From the NCBI GenBank assembly GCA_045587385.1, contig JAZNCE010000110.1, positions 1-64,000 on the forward strand: a stretch of 64,000 nt of DNA, read 5' to 3'. Both the position numbers and the translations under genes were made by a program. Shown piece after piece: positions 50,279 through 59,362 of the stretch; positions within the stretch are counted from its first letter, which is position 1, and the number at the start of each line of letters is the position of its first letter. The notes beneath the pieces were generated by a model, which was not told where the DNA came from, did no database searches, and worked only from the letters and a program-made list of their open reading frames with translations. The stretch is from SVQP01 sp045587385 (GTDB lineage: Bacteria; Bacillota; Clostridia; Oscillospirales; CAG-272).

Positions 50279-51850
50279 TTAGTCCTTCTTCTTCAGCACT
50301 ACTGCACAGCCGAATACCGCAACAACTGCCAGAACGCCTGTGCCGACTACGCCCTTGCAGCCCTTCTTCTCGGTTGCGGGAGCAGTGGTCTGCTCGCCGC
50401 CCTGCTCGGGAGCATCGGTGGTAACGTCGCCCTCGGTGGTCTCATCGGTGGGCTCAGCGGTGGTCTCTTCGGTGGTGGGCATGTACTGCTCGTACAGATC
50501 GTAGGGATCCTGGTTGTAGCACTTGATCCAAGCGATATCAAAGGTCTCGCCTGCAACGCCTTCCTCATCGTAGAAAGGAACAAGACCCAGGGTCTGGATG
50601 TAGTCGATCCACTTAGCGTCACCGTTCATATCAGCTATCAGATAGTTCCAGTTACCGTCGCCGGTGGTAAAGTCAAAGTAGCACTCGTCAACGCGGAAGT
50701 CGAGCTCCTGTCTGGTCTGCCAGATAATGCCGCACTCCTCAGCCTTTGCGGAGCTGGTGCGGTACTTGATAACAAGGTATCTTGCATCGGACAGCAGGTT
50801 TCTGGGGTATGCGGTGCTGTATGCATAGCAGCCGTCTTCCTCTGCGGTAATGCGCAGGAAGGTCTCCTCACCCTCGGTGATCTGCGCAACGGATGCGCCG
50901 GAGCCTACCATGGTGTTGAATACGTTAGTGTCGGAGAAGTTGATGATCTCACGCAGCTCGTACTCCATGTCTTCGGGAGATACCTGGGGAATTTCGCCGG
51001 GCTTGATAACAACGTCTTCAGGCTTGCCTTCGAAGGTGATGCGTGCGAAATACTGGCAAAGCTTGGGAGAGAACTGACCGCCGATACCGTGGCAGAACAG
51101 AACCTGTGCATTCTTGTTCTCATCCTTCTCGCCCTGAACTTCCATAACGAATGCGAAGTTGCACTGGTCGCCGTTCTCGGGGTACTTTTCCCAACCCAGC
51201 GCCTGCTGCAGGTCGATTCTCAGCTCGTAAGTGATGCGCTTGGAAGCGTCATCGTACTTACCGGTGAAATCGTCTGCACCGGACAGGTACTGACCGTTCC
51301 AGGTAAAGGTGATGTCTTCCTGCTTTTCCTGGTTATAACCAAAGCCAAGCTCGGTGTAAGAGGGGTCTCTGCCCTCTGCATCAACGTCTGCAAGACCGAT
51401 CTGCAGGCAGTTGTAAGCGAACAGCATAACGTCCTGAGTGGGAGTGCAGTCGTAACCGTCGATTGCGTCAATGTCGAATGCCATGTACAGGTACTGACCG
51501 TCCCAGCACCAGTAAGCGTCAAAGAAACCGCCCTTTACCTTCTCGTACAGAGCATCGGTAGCCTCTTTGCCGTAGCTGGAGGTAGCGGAAACGCCAATGT
51601 AGTCTTCAAAGTTTTCGAAACGAGCGTACTCGTCCTTCTTGATCTCACCGTCCAGAACGGGGGTGATTGCCTGGTAAGGAACGTTCCACTTAATGGAAGC
51701 CTCACCTGCTTCGCCTGCCAGGATCTCGTCGTACTTCTCAGCAGTGTACTCAAGCAGCGTGCCGAGGTCGAGGAAATCAGCAGATGCGGGGATTGCGCAG
51801 ATTGCTGCTACCATAAGCAAAGCAATTGCCAAAGCCATCAGTTTTTTCAT
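50279..51850 (-). CDS. Anchored surface protein with CBM9-like domain (paralogue 1)
   Basis: A 523-residue secreted protein. Signal peptide to about residue 24 (ending PASA). Residues about 50-260 form a CBM9/DOMON-like module: ITPVLDGEIKKDEYARF, DAYWCWDGQYLYMAFDID, TYELRIDLQQALG. Residues about 300-440 form a second beta-sandwich with LVIKYRTSSA and DGNWNYLIADM. A Thr/Glu-rich spacer (TTEETTAEPTDETTEG) leads to KKGCKG, a hydrophobic helix and LKKKD. No catalytic residues are visible, so glycan binding or a scaffold role is likely. About half its residues match the next gene's product. Very strong promoter and terminator suggest high expression. Confidence 0.8.
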   Translation of the reverse strand: MKKLMALAIALLMVAAICAIPASADFLDLGTLLEYTAEKYDEILAGEAGEASIKWNVPYQAITPVLDGEIKKDEYARFENFEDYIGVSATSSYGKEATDALYEKVKGGFFDAYWCWDGQYLYMAFDIDAIDGYDCTPTQDVMLFAYNCLQIGLADVDAEGRDPSYTELGFGYNQEKQEDITFTWNGQYLSGADDFTGKYDDASKRITYELRIDLQQALGWEKYPENGDQCNFAFVMEVQGEKDENKNAQVLFCHGIGGQFSPKLCQYFARITFEGKPEDVVIKPGEIPQVSPEDMEYELREIINFSDTNVFNTMVGSGASVAQITEGEETFLRITAEEDGCYAYSTAYPRNLLSDARYLVIKYRTSSAKAEECGIIWQTRQELDFRVDECYFDFTTGDGNWNYLIADMNGDAKWIDYIQTLGLVPFYDEEGVAGETFDIAWIKCYNQDPYDLYEQYMPTTEETTAEPTDETTEGDVTTDAPEQGGEQTTAPATEKKGCKGVVGTGVLAVVAVFGCAVVLKKKD

Positions 51851-51908
51851 GTTGCACCTCTTATAAAATAAATTTTCATAAGTGACATGACGCCATCTTA
51901 TTAACCAT

Positions 51909-51937
51909 ATTATACTCATTTTTACACAATGTGTCAA
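51909..51937 (-). promoter_or_regulatory. Promoter of surface protein 1
   Basis: TTGACA (51932-51937), 17 bp, TATAAT (51909-51914), perfect consensus. Confidence 0.88.
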
Positions 51938-51968
51938 TAGGGATTTGCAAAAAACACACAAAACGCAC

Positions 51969-51998
51969 AAAAAGGAACGCCCTTTGATGAGCGTTCCC
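51969..51998 (-). terminator. Terminator of surface protein 2 gene
   Basis: GGAACGC and GCGTTCC stem followed by TTTTT on the minus strand. Confidence 0.85.
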
Positions 51999-52007
51999 CT
52001 AATTATG

Positions 52008-53678
52008 TCATTTTTTTCTGAACACAATGCCTGCGGCAAGCAGACAAAAAACAAGCAAGCCGCCCGTGACTGCATTACAGCCACCGCCTTTACAGCCAAG
52101 TGACTCACCTTGACAGCCTGCAAGCGCATCGTCGCCGAACACCTCAAAGAACAAGCCGCCAAAATTATTATCGGGCTTTTCCTGCTCGTGGAACGTCTCC
52201 CAAGCTGTCTCTTCTTCATCCGGCGCGATTGACTCGGGCGGTGCGATCGTATCGGGCGCAAACGTAGGCTCTCCCTCTCCCGTTTCGGGCATGGGGGTGG
52301 TTTCAAAGAGCGGGCGGTACAGCTCGTACGGGTCTAAACTATATGCCTTGATCCAAGCAACGTCCATGATTTCGCCTGCCACGTTCTCCGTTCCGTAAAA
52401 GGGCACGATTCCAAGATTCATAATATAATCTCGCCATGCATACTCACCACTCATGTCCAGAATGTCATATCTCCACTCCCCATCGATTCCGATATAGGTC
52501 GTATAGCACTGCACCGTATCATATTCAGGAGCTTGCCTTGTTTTCCAGATCACACCGCATTCCCCCGCCTTGGGAGAATTCGTGCGGTACTTGATCACAA
52601 GATATTTGGTATCCGAAAGCAAATTGCGGGGATATGCGGTACTGTAGACGTAGCAGCCATCCTCTTTTGCAGTAATGCGCAGAAAGGTGTCCTCACCTTC
52701 GGTGACCTGCTCAAGCGCCGCGCCCTCGCCGATCATGGTGCCAAAAACATCTGCATCGGAAAAATCCATCATCTCGCGCAGCTCGTACTCCATCTCTCCC
52801 GTCGTAATATTTGGAGGAGGAACTCCGGGCGAGATGACGACTTGACCTGGGTGTCCCTCGAAGGTAATACGCGCAAAATATTCGGTAAGCTTCATGGAAT
52901 ACTGCCCCGCTATACCGTGGCAAAACATGAGCTGTGCGCTGTTCGTGATATCATTATCACCCGAAATCTCAAGTGAAAATGCAAAATTGCATTGATCACC
53001 GTTGTCGGGGGGACGGTCCATGCCGAGTGCTTGCTGCAAATCAATACGCAGCTCGTACGTTACGCGCCCGGCTTCTTGGTCGTATTTCCCCGCAAGGTCT
53101 TCCTGATCTGACTGATAAGTGCCGTTCCAGGTAAAGGTGATATTTCTGTCCTGCTCCGCGTCGTACCCAAAGCCAAGCTCGGTAAAAGAGGGATCTCTGC
53201 CCTCGGCATCCACGTCGGCAAGACCTACCTGCAGACAGTTGTAAGCAAACAGCAGCACGTCCTGCTCGGGAGAGCAGTTGTAGCCGTTCACACAATCCAC
53301 GTCAAATGCCAGGTATAAATACCTGTCATCCCAGCCCCAATAGGCGTCCAAAATGCCGTTTTGCACCTTTTGGTACAGTTCGTCTGCCTTGTCGGCATCC
53401 AAGCCTTGGGAAACCGCCAAGGTCATATAGTCCTCAAAGCCGTCAAAAGGTGCATATTCATTCGGGTTGATCACGCCGTCCAGCGTAGGGGTGATAATTT
53501 GAAACGGTACGCTCCACCGAACAGAAGCTTCACCCGCCTCGCCTGCAAGGATCTCGTCTGTTTTCTCGGCAGGATACTCGTAATAACCGCCTGCTTCCTC
53601 GCGTTCGGCAGCAATAGGCATGATACAAACAGAAATCAGCAGTAAGACAGCAACAGCCAAAGAAATCAGTTTTCTCAT
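52008..53678 (-). CDS. Anchored surface protein with CBM9-like domain (paralogue 2)
   Basis: A 556-residue tandem paralogue of the preceding protein, with the same signal peptide, CBM9-like module (ITPTLDGVINPNEYAPF, DAYWGWDDRYLYLAFDVD) and second beta-sandwich (LVIKYRTNSPK). The spacer is longer and richer in Pro, Glu and Asp than Thr. The tail differs: LAGCQGESLGCKGGGCNAV has three Gly-Cys pairs before the helix and FRKK. ATG at 53678 has AAAGGAG; the long open frame upstream runs through the promoter. The two genes have separate promoters and terminators, so they can be expressed independently. Confidence 0.8.
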   Translation of the reverse strand: MRKLISLAVAVLLLISVCIMPIAAEREEAGGYYEYPAEKTDEILAGEAGEASVRWSVPFQIITPTLDGVINPNEYAPFDGFEDYMTLAVSQGLDADKADELYQKVQNGILDAYWGWDDRYLYLAFDVDCVNGYNCSPEQDVLLFAYNCLQVGLADVDAEGRDPSFTELGFGYDAEQDRNITFTWNGTYQSDQEDLAGKYDQEAGRVTYELRIDLQQALGMDRPPDNGDQCNFAFSLEISGDNDITNSAQLMFCHGIAGQYSMKLTEYFARITFEGHPGQVVISPGVPPPNITTGEMEYELREMMDFSDADVFGTMIGEGAALEQVTEGEDTFLRITAKEDGCYVYSTAYPRNLLSDTKYLVIKYRTNSPKAGECGVIWKTRQAPEYDTVQCYTTYIGIDGEWRYDILDMSGEYAWRDYIMNLGIVPFYGTENVAGEIMDVAWIKAYSLDPYELYRPLFETTPMPETGEGEPTFAPDTIAPPESIAPDEEETAWETFHEQEKPDNNFGGLFFEVFGDDALAGCQGESLGCKGGGCNAVTGGLLVFCLLAAGIVFRKK

Positions 53679-53703
53679 ATTCCCTCTCCTTTCGCTTTTT
53701 TTC

Positions 53704-53732
53704 ATTATAACACATACGCGCCCCATTGTCAA
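53704..53732 (-). promoter_or_regulatory. Promoter of surface protein 2
   Basis: TTGACA (53727-53732), 17 bp, TATAAT (53704-53709), perfect consensus. Confidence 0.88.
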
Positions 53733-53756
53733 CGCAGGCAAAATTTTGCAAACTCG

Positions 53757-53785
53757 TTGCATTTGCGCCACATGTGTGCTATAAT
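53757..53785 (+). promoter_or_regulatory. Promoter of the esterase gene
   Basis: TTGCAT (53757-53762), 17 bp, TATAAT (53780-53785); back to back with the surface protein 2 promoter. Confidence 0.8.
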
Positions 53786-53817
53786 GGATTTAATAACCGG
53801 AAAGGAAGTACATAAAT

Positions 53818-54633
53818 ATGAAGCATTTTACTCTCTGCCCCTTCCCCGAATACCCCGATTGTACGCTGACTGCATATCTGCACGACCAAAGCCCCGAGCT
53901 GCAGATTGGAGCGCGCCGCACCGTCATTGTGTGCCCAGGCGGCGGATATGCATTTCTCTCCGCTCGTGAGGCTGAGCCGATCGCGCTTTCCTTCCTCTCG
54001 CAAGGCTTTAACGTGTTCATTCTGCGCTACTCCATTTGCGAAAACGCCGCAAACCGCCGCCCCTTGATCCAGGCTTGCAAGACGGTCAAGTTCTTGCGCG
54101 AGCATGCCGAGGAGTACGACGTTGACCCGAAATACATCTTTATCAACGGCTACAGCGCAGGCGGTCACCTTTCCGCATCCTGCGGCACCATGTTTGATCT
54201 GCCCGAGATCCGCGCGGCGGTTGGCTGCGAGGATAACGACGCGCACCGCCCCACCGGCACGGTGCTGGGCTATCCCGTCATTGCCAGCAACCATTACGGA
54301 CACGCAGGCTCATTCAACCTGCTTTGCGGCTCACCCGACGCAACTGCCGAGGATCGCGCGTACTATTCCGTAGATAAGCACGTCAATGCCAAGACCGCGC
54401 CCGCCTTTATCTGGCACACCGCCGAGGATGGGCTGGTACCCGTGCAGAACTCGTTGGTTTACGCGCACGCACTTGCCGATAACGGCATTTCCTTTGAGCT
54501 GCACGTCTACCCCTACGGCCCGCACGGCTTGGCTCTTTGCAACAAGGAGACCTCATACTCTCAGCCTGTTCTCGAACGCCCCGAGTGCGAGAGATGGATC
54601 CTGGACGCAGGAAGATGGATGATGAATATGTAA
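53818..54633 (+). CDS. Alpha/beta-hydrolase, acetylesterase-like
   Basis: A 271-residue cytosolic hydrolase. The oxyanion-hole motif CPGGGYAFLS, nucleophile GYSAGGH (Ser113), the Asp in HTAEDGLVPV and the His in GPHGLAL complete a catalytic triad. This form is common in acetyl-xylan or other carbohydrate acetylesterases of gut bacteria, although arylesterases look similar. It is divergent from surface protein 2 and shares the intergenic region, hinting at a joint role in glycan handling. AAAGGAAG precedes the ATG. Confidence 0.83.
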   Translation: MKHFTLCPFPEYPDCTLTAYLHDQSPELQIGARRTVIVCPGGGYAFLSAREAEPIALSFLSQGFNVFILRYSICENAANRRPLIQACKTVKFLREHAEEYDVDPKYIFINGYSAGGHLSASCGTMFDLPEIRAAVGCEDNDAHRPTGTVLGYPVIASNHYGHAGSFNLLCGSPDATAEDRAYYSVDKHVNAKTAPAFIWHTAEDGLVPVQNSLVYAHALADNGISFELHVYPYGPHGLALCNKETSYSQPVLERPECERWILDAGRWMMNM

Positions 54634-54640
54634 ATACGAA

Positions 54641-54668
54641 AAAGACCTGCCGCGCGGCAGGTCTTTTT
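54641..54668 (+). terminator. Esterase gene terminator
   Basis: AAAAAGACCTGCC and GGCAGGTCTTTTT with a GCGC centre. Confidence 0.9.
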
Positions 54669-54701
54669 CAATTCATGGAGCACGTCGTGCTCCATGAATT
54701 G
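54669..54701. repeat. Perfect 33-bp palindrome
   Basis: CAATTCATGGAGCACG-T-CGTGCTCCATGAATTG, directly after the terminator and before the comF 3' end. Role unknown. Confidence 0.7.
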
Positions 54702-54732
54702 GCTTATGCCATAAAAGCAACTACGGTGCATT

Positions 54733-55491
54733 TTATCTGCGCTCAGGCGGCACGTCCACCGCGATACAGACACCGATGACGTGCCCCGGCTTATACGGCT
54801 TGATCTTTGCCGAAACCGCCGAGAGCGTCGAGCCCGTGGTAACCACGTCGTCCACCAAAATGACGCACTTGCCTTTCAAGTCCACACAATGCTTGGGCAC
54901 GGCTTCAAATGCGGCAAAGGCATTTTTGGTGCGCTGCTCCTGCCCCAGCATCTTTTGCACGCTGCCGCCCGTGCGGCGCACCATTTGGACAGGCTTCCCT
55001 ATCCCAAGCTCGCGTGCAAGCGCTGTGCACAGCCCTTTGGATTGGTCAAATCCGCGCTCACGCAAGGATTTTTTGGAGCGCGGTGCCCATACGAGCACGC
55101 TGTTTTCGCGCGTCTGCCCCAAGCGCAGCAGCTGCTCTTCTATTTTGGGCGCAAGCTCACGGGCAAGAAATGCATGCAGCTCTGCGCTTTCCTTATCCTT
55201 GAGCTTGAAAATGACGCGGCTTGCCACGCTCTGCGGCTTTTGCGGGTCATATTCGGTCAGCTTGAGCAAGGTATCTACACCGTGGCGCGCCAGCATGGGC
55301 ACGGATCGCGTGCAATCCGCCACGGGATAGCCGCAGCACCGGCACAGCGCATTTTTGTGCGCATCCCACTTGACCTCACACGCGCGGCACAAGGCAAACG
55401 GTGCATTCTTGTCCGCTCCGCCCAGCAAAGCACCGCAAGACGCGCAGCGCGGCGGGAATAACAGGCGGCGCAGCATCACGCCCGCGCTCAT
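54733..55491 (-). CDS. comF: ComF family phosphoribosyltransferase-like protein
   Basis: A 252-residue protein: zinc-ribbon N-terminus (CASCG, CRAC, CRCCG) and C-terminal phosphoribosyltransferase fold with the PRPP-loop ILVDDVVTTGST near residue 212. ComF is needed for DNA uptake in competent bacteria, though biochemical activity is unproven. Its ATG overlaps the recD2 stop codon (ATGA), so it is coupled to recD2. Confidence 0.92.
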   Translation of the reverse strand: MSAGVMLRRLLFPPRCASCGALLGGADKNAPFALCRACEVKWDAHKNALCRCCGYPVADCTRSVPMLARHGVDTLLKLTEYDPQKPQSVASRVIFKLKDKESAELHAFLARELAPKIEEQLLRLGQTRENSVLVWAPRSKKSLRERGFDQSKGLCTALARELGIGKPVQMVRRTGGSVQKMLGQEQRTKNAFAAFEAVPKHCVDLKGKCVILVDDVVTTGSTLSAVSAKIKPYKPGHVIGVCIAVDVPPERR

Positions 55492-57752
55492 TTCTCCACC
55501 TCGGTGCGCAGTCTTTGCGCAAGCCCCGTGTAGCGCATGGACTGGCGGTTGTTCCCCACCATTTGCGCCACGACCTCTTGCCTGCCCACGAAAATCACCA
55601 TATTCTGCGCACGCGTCACCGCCGTATAAAGCAGATTACGCGTCAGCAGCATGGGGGGCGCGGAGTACATGGGCACAATGACGATGGGGTACTCGCTGCC
55701 CTGGCTTTTATGCACCGTGATGGCATACGCGTGCTCCAAGTCCTCCAAGGAGGAAAAATCATACTCGACCATACGGTCGTCAAACTCAATATCCATGACG
55801 CGATCGGCTGCGTGAATGCGGCGAATGACGCCCATATCCCCATTGAAAATACCGCTGCCCTGCTGTCCGTCGGTGCGCTCCCACACCACGTCGTAATTGT
55901 TGCGCACCTGCATGACACGGTCGCCCTCGCGGAATACGGTATCGCGGAAGGTATATTCGCGCTTGCCCTTATCGGGCGGGTTCATGCGGCTTTGCAGCAA
56001 GAGATTTAAGTGATCCGTACCACCTTCACCGCGGCGCGAGGGCGTGATGATCTGCGTACCCGTCCGCGCCATTTCCCCATAGGTACGGGGCAGGCGGTTT
56101 TGGTACAGATCCGCAATCGTGGCGGCAATCTCCGCGTCGCTCTGGCGTGGCAGGAAGAAAAAGTCGTTATTTTTGACGCTAAGATCCGGCATTTGCCCCT
56201 TATTGATGGCGTGCGCGTTGGTCACGATCAGCGACTCTTGCGCTTGGCGGAAAATCTCATCCAGGCACACGGTGGAAAAGCGTCCGCTCTCGATCAGGTC
56301 GTGCAGCACGTAGCCCGAACCGACGCTGGGCAGCTGATCCGCGTCGCCGATCAGAATAAAGCGCGCGCCCGGCTTGACCGCCTTGAGCAAATGGCACATC
56401 AAGGCATTGTCTACCATGGACGCCTCGTCCACAATGATGACGTTCTCCTCCAGCAGATCCTGCTGATTCTTGCGGAATTTGCCGCCTGTTTCATCGTCAC
56501 CCGAAAATTCCATTTCCAAAAGTCTGTGAATGGTCTTTGCCTCGGTTTGCGTGGACTCGGAAAGTCTTTTTGCCGCTCTGCCCGTGGGTGCTGCAAGCGC
56601 GACCTTGTGCCCCATGCCCTTGAAAATATCGATCAACGCGCGCACAACGGTGGTTTTGCCCGTACCGGGTCCGCCCGTCAAGATCATGACACCGCTCTCA
56701 AGCGCGGCGTAGATCGCCTTTTTCTGCATGGTAGCATACTGCATGCCACTCTTTCTTTCCTCATTTTTGATAAACGCGTGCACGTCGCCCGCATCGACCG
56801 ACGCGCAAAGCTTGTCAAGCAGCACCAGCTTCTCGGCAATATACACCTCCTGGGCGTACACGCGGCTGTCGTAAAGGTACTGCGTGCCGTCAAACATACT
56901 GTAGCACACGCGATTGTCGCCAAGCAAACGGCTGACTGCCGCATCCGCCGCGCTCTCCTCTACACCAAGCAGCTTTGCCGCCCCTGCAACCAGTTTATCG
57001 CGCGGCAGGCACACGTGCCCGTTTTGCGCGCTGTTGGCGCGTAGCATATAGAGAATACCGCTTTTGATGCGTTCCTCATTGTCACATGCCATGCCAAGGC
57101 TTTGCGCCATGGCGTCCGCGCGCTCAAAGCCGATGCCCTCTACCTCATTGCACAGTCTGTACGGGTTGGCGCGCGCGATATCCACCGCCGAGCCGCCCCA
57201 TTTTTTATAGATCCGCACGGTCATTGCTGCACCGAAATAATCACGGAAGAACATCATAGCCGAGCGAATACCCGCCTTTTCATTGAAGTCCTTACCGATC
57301 TCCTTGGCTTTTTTCATGGTAATGCCCGAAATCTCGGCAAGCCACTCGGGGTGGTTTTCCATGACGTCCAAGGTATCCTCCCCAAAGCGTTGCACGATCT
57401 TTTGCGCGGTTTTGGGACCTACGCCCTTGATCGCACCCGATGCCAGATAGCGCAGCACGCTTGACGCATCCGCAGGCATTTCGCGCTCGTAGGATTCCAC
57501 GCGGAACTGCGTGCCGTATTTGGGATTGTGCACCCATTTGCCCCAGGCGTTGATACGGTCGCCCTCGGCAACGTACGGCATCGTGCCTACAATGGTGATC
57601 AGTTCGTCGTCATCCGTGCCGAAATCACAGATGGCATAGCCGTTGTCCTCGTTGGCATAAATGACGTGCTCAATACTGCCCGAAAGCTTGACCAGCCCGC
57701 GCTCGTCCTGCTCTTGCATATACTCTTGATTGTCCTGCATTTTGCCGTGCAC
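55488..57752 (-). CDS. recD2: RecD2-type ATP-dependent DNA helicase
   Basis: A 754-residue SF1B helicase: N-terminal OB-like region (LVKLSGSIEHVIYANEDNGYAI), tandem helix-hairpin-helix (GIKGVGPKTAQKIV), helicase motif I TGGPGTGKTTV near 355, motif II IVDEASMVD, and C-terminal motifs with TVHKSQGSEYP. It acts with 5'-3' polarity in DNA repair in RecBCD-lacking bacteria. The start is uncertain: GTG at 57752 with AAGG six bases up, or ATG four codons later (57740). It follows a small membrane protein gene by 14 bp. Confidence 0.94.
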   Translation of the reverse strand: MHGKMQDNQEYMQEQDERGLVKLSGSIEHVIYANEDNGYAICDFGTDDDELITIVGTMPYVAEGDRINAWGKWVHNPKYGTQFRVESYEREMPADASSVLRYLASGAIKGVGPKTAQKIVQRFGEDTLDVMENHPEWLAEISGITMKKAKEIGKDFNEKAGIRSAMMFFRDYFGAAMTVRIYKKWGGSAVDIARANPYRLCNEVEGIGFERADAMAQSLGMACDNEERIKSGILYMLRANSAQNGHVCLPRDKLVAGAAKLLGVEESAADAAVSRLLGDNRVCYSMFDGTQYLYDSRVYAQEVYIAEKLVLLDKLCASVDAGDVHAFIKNEERKSGMQYATMQKKAIYAALESGVMILTGGPGTGKTTVVRALIDIFKGMGHKVALAAPTGRAAKRLSESTQTEAKTIHRLLEMEFSGDDETGGKFRKNQQDLLEENVIIVDEASMVDNALMCHLLKAVKPGARFILIGDADQLPSVGSGYVLHDLIESGRFSTVCLDEIFRQAQESLIVTNAHAINKGQMPDLSVKNNDFFFLPRQSDAEIAATIADLYQNRLPRTYGEMARTGTQIITPSRRGEGGTDHLNLLLQSRMNPPDKGKREYTFRDTVFREGDRVMQVRNNYDVVWERTDGQQGSGIFNGDMGVIRRIHAADRVMDIEFDDRMVEYDFSSLEDLEHAYAITVHKSQGSEYPIVIVPMYSAPPMLLTRNLLYTAVTRAQNMVIFVGRQEVVAQMVGNNRQSMRYTGLAQRLRTEVEK

Positions 57753-57766
57753 TCCCTTCCTTGTTT

Positions 57767-58096
57767 TTATCCGATGACTCTGTAATCCGCACCGTAATAC
57801 GCAAGCAGCTCCAGGACCTGCTCGTTTGGCACGCCTTCCTTGCCGATCACGCCATCCAAAAGCGAGGCATCGATCAGCACCACGATGCGGCGCATGCCCT
57901 TACGAAAAAATGCGGAACGCGCCTCATGCAACAGCACGTCAAGCAGTTCCGCATCTTTTTGGTTTCTCAGCTCGATGGCAGCCACCACTCTTCCCGATGA
58001 GAAAAACGCCTCCATCGGAAATTTGACAGCGCACCACAGCCCAAACACCGCCAGCATGGACACAGCCAAAGCAAGCAGCGTATCAACAGTTTCCAT
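57767..58096 (-). CDS. Small membrane-anchored hypothetical protein
   Basis: The 109-residue product has one N-terminal hydrophobic segment (LLALAVSMLAVFGLWCAVKF) and a soluble C-terminus with RIVVLIDASLLDGVI, which resembles a small Rossmann-like strand-helix unit. I do not recognise a named family. It is the first gene of a unit with recD2 and comF. Its ribosome site GGGGGTG can be hidden in the hairpin at 58105-58125. Confidence 0.7.
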   Translation of the reverse strand: METVDTLLALAVSMLAVFGLWCAVKFPMEAFFSSGRVVAAIELRNQKDAELLDVLLHEARSAFFRKGMRRIVVLIDASLLDGVIGKEGVPNEQVLELLAYYGADYRVIG

Positions 58097-58104
58097 TTTA
58101 TCAC

Positions 58105-58125
58105 CCCCGCACAGTATATGCGGGG
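58105..58125 (-). promoter_or_regulatory. Hairpin masking ribosome site and -10 box
   Basis: CCCCGCA and TGCGGGG pair; the loop holds TATACT (the -10 box) and the 3' arm is the ribosome site of the small membrane gene. Confidence 0.5.
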
Positions 58126-58142
58126 AAATATGTATGTGTCAG
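58113..58142 (-). promoter_or_regulatory. Possible promoter of the recD2 unit
   Basis: CTGACA (58137-58142), 18 bp, TATACT (58113-58118), starting at the end of metK. Confidence 0.5.
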
Positions 58143-58143
58143 A

Positions 58144-59325
58144 TTAAAGCAGCTCTGCAGCCAGTACGGGTGCAAGATCCTTTGCCTCCCAAGGTGCATC
58201 CACGTCTTCTCTACCCATGTGACCGTAAGCGGCAACTGCAGAGTAAATGGGTCTGCGCAGATCAAAACGCTTGATGATGGCTGCGGGACGCAGGTCTACG
58301 TGGCGCAGTACAGCCTCGGAGATCTTGTCCTCGTCTACCTTTGCAGTACCAAAAGTGTCTATCATAACGGATACGGGCTTTGCAACGCCGATTGCGTAAG
58401 CGACCTGTACCTCGCACTGGTCAGCAAGACCTGCAGCAACCACGTTCTTTGCAATGTATCTTGCAGCGTAGGATGCAGAACGGTCTACCTTTGTGGGGTC
58501 CTTACCCGAAAATGCGCCGCCGCCGTGACGAGCGTAACCGCCGTAGGTATCAACGATGATCTTTCTGCCGGTCAAACCGGTATCGCCTGCAGGGCCGCCG
58601 ATGACGAATCTGCCGGTGGGGTTGACGTAGATCTTGGTATCAGCATCGATCAGATGTGCGGGCACGATGGGCTCAATGACGTGCTTGATCATGTCTGCAC
58701 GGATCTGCTCCACCTCTACCTCAGGGCTATGCTGGGTGGAAATAACCAGCGCGTCCACGCGAACGGGCTTGCCGTCGTGGTATTCTACGGTCACCTGGGT
58801 CTTGCCGTCGGGACGCAGATAGGTCAGCATACCGTTCTTACGTACCTCAGTCAGACGAAGTGCCATCTTATGTGCCAAGGAAATGGGCAGGGGCATCAGC
58901 TCCTCGGTTTCATTGCAAGCATAACCGAACATCAAGCCCTGGTCACCGGCACCGGTGTCCAGACCGTCGGTATCCACGCCAGCCTTTGCCTCCAAGGACT
59001 TATCAACACCCATAGCAATGTCGGGGCTCTGCTCGTGAATGGAGTTGATGACAGCGCAGCTGTCGCAGTCAAAGCCGTACTTTGCGCGGTCGTAGCCGAT
59101 CTCGCGGACGGTCTCTCTTACGATGCTCTGAATGTCAACGTACGCGGAGGTGGTGATCTCACCCATGACGCATACAAGGCCGGTGGTCACAAAGGTCTCG
59201 CAAGCTACGCGAGCCATGGGGTCAGCAGCCAGCATGTTATCCAATACGGCATCAGAGATCTTATCACAAATTTTATCGGGATGTCCTTCGGTTACACTTT
59301 CACTTGTGAACAATACTTTTTTCAT
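58144..59325 (-). CDS. metK: S-adenosylmethionine synthetase
   Basis: A 393-residue MAT enzyme making SAM from methionine and ATP. FTSESVTEGHPDKICD at the start, GAGDQGLMFGYA, and GGGAFSGKDPTKVDRSA are invariant family segments. GAGGGAAAG precedes the ATG. No SAM riboswitch fits in the 37-bp gap before it; the upstream gene of the same strand is a small exporter, then ribU. A weak TATAAT box without a good -35 lies at 59356-59361. Confidence 0.98.
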   Translation of the reverse strand: MKKVLFTSESVTEGHPDKICDKISDAVLDNMLAADPMARVACETFVTTGLVCVMGEITTSAYVDIQSIVRETVREIGYDRAKYGFDCDSCAVINSIHEQSPDIAMGVDKSLEAKAGVDTDGLDTGAGDQGLMFGYACNETEELMPLPISLAHKMALRLTEVRKNGMLTYLRPDGKTQVTVEYHDGKPVRVDALVISTQHSPEVEVEQIRADMIKHVIEPIVPAHLIDADTKIYVNPTGRFVIGGPAGDTGLTGRKIIVDTYGGYARHGGGAFSGKDPTKVDRSASYAARYIAKNVVAAGLADQCEVQVAYAIGVAKPVSVMIDTFGTAKVDEDKISEAVLRHVDLRPAAIIKRFDLRRPIYSAVAAYGHMGREDVDAPWEAKDLAPVLAAELL

Positions 59326-59362
59326 TATCTTTCCCTCTTTTTATGTCAATATTTTATTATAA

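Noticed and set aside
59326..59362. SAM riboswitch before metK
   Set aside because: Only 37 bp of intergenic sequence, with none of the S-box elements.
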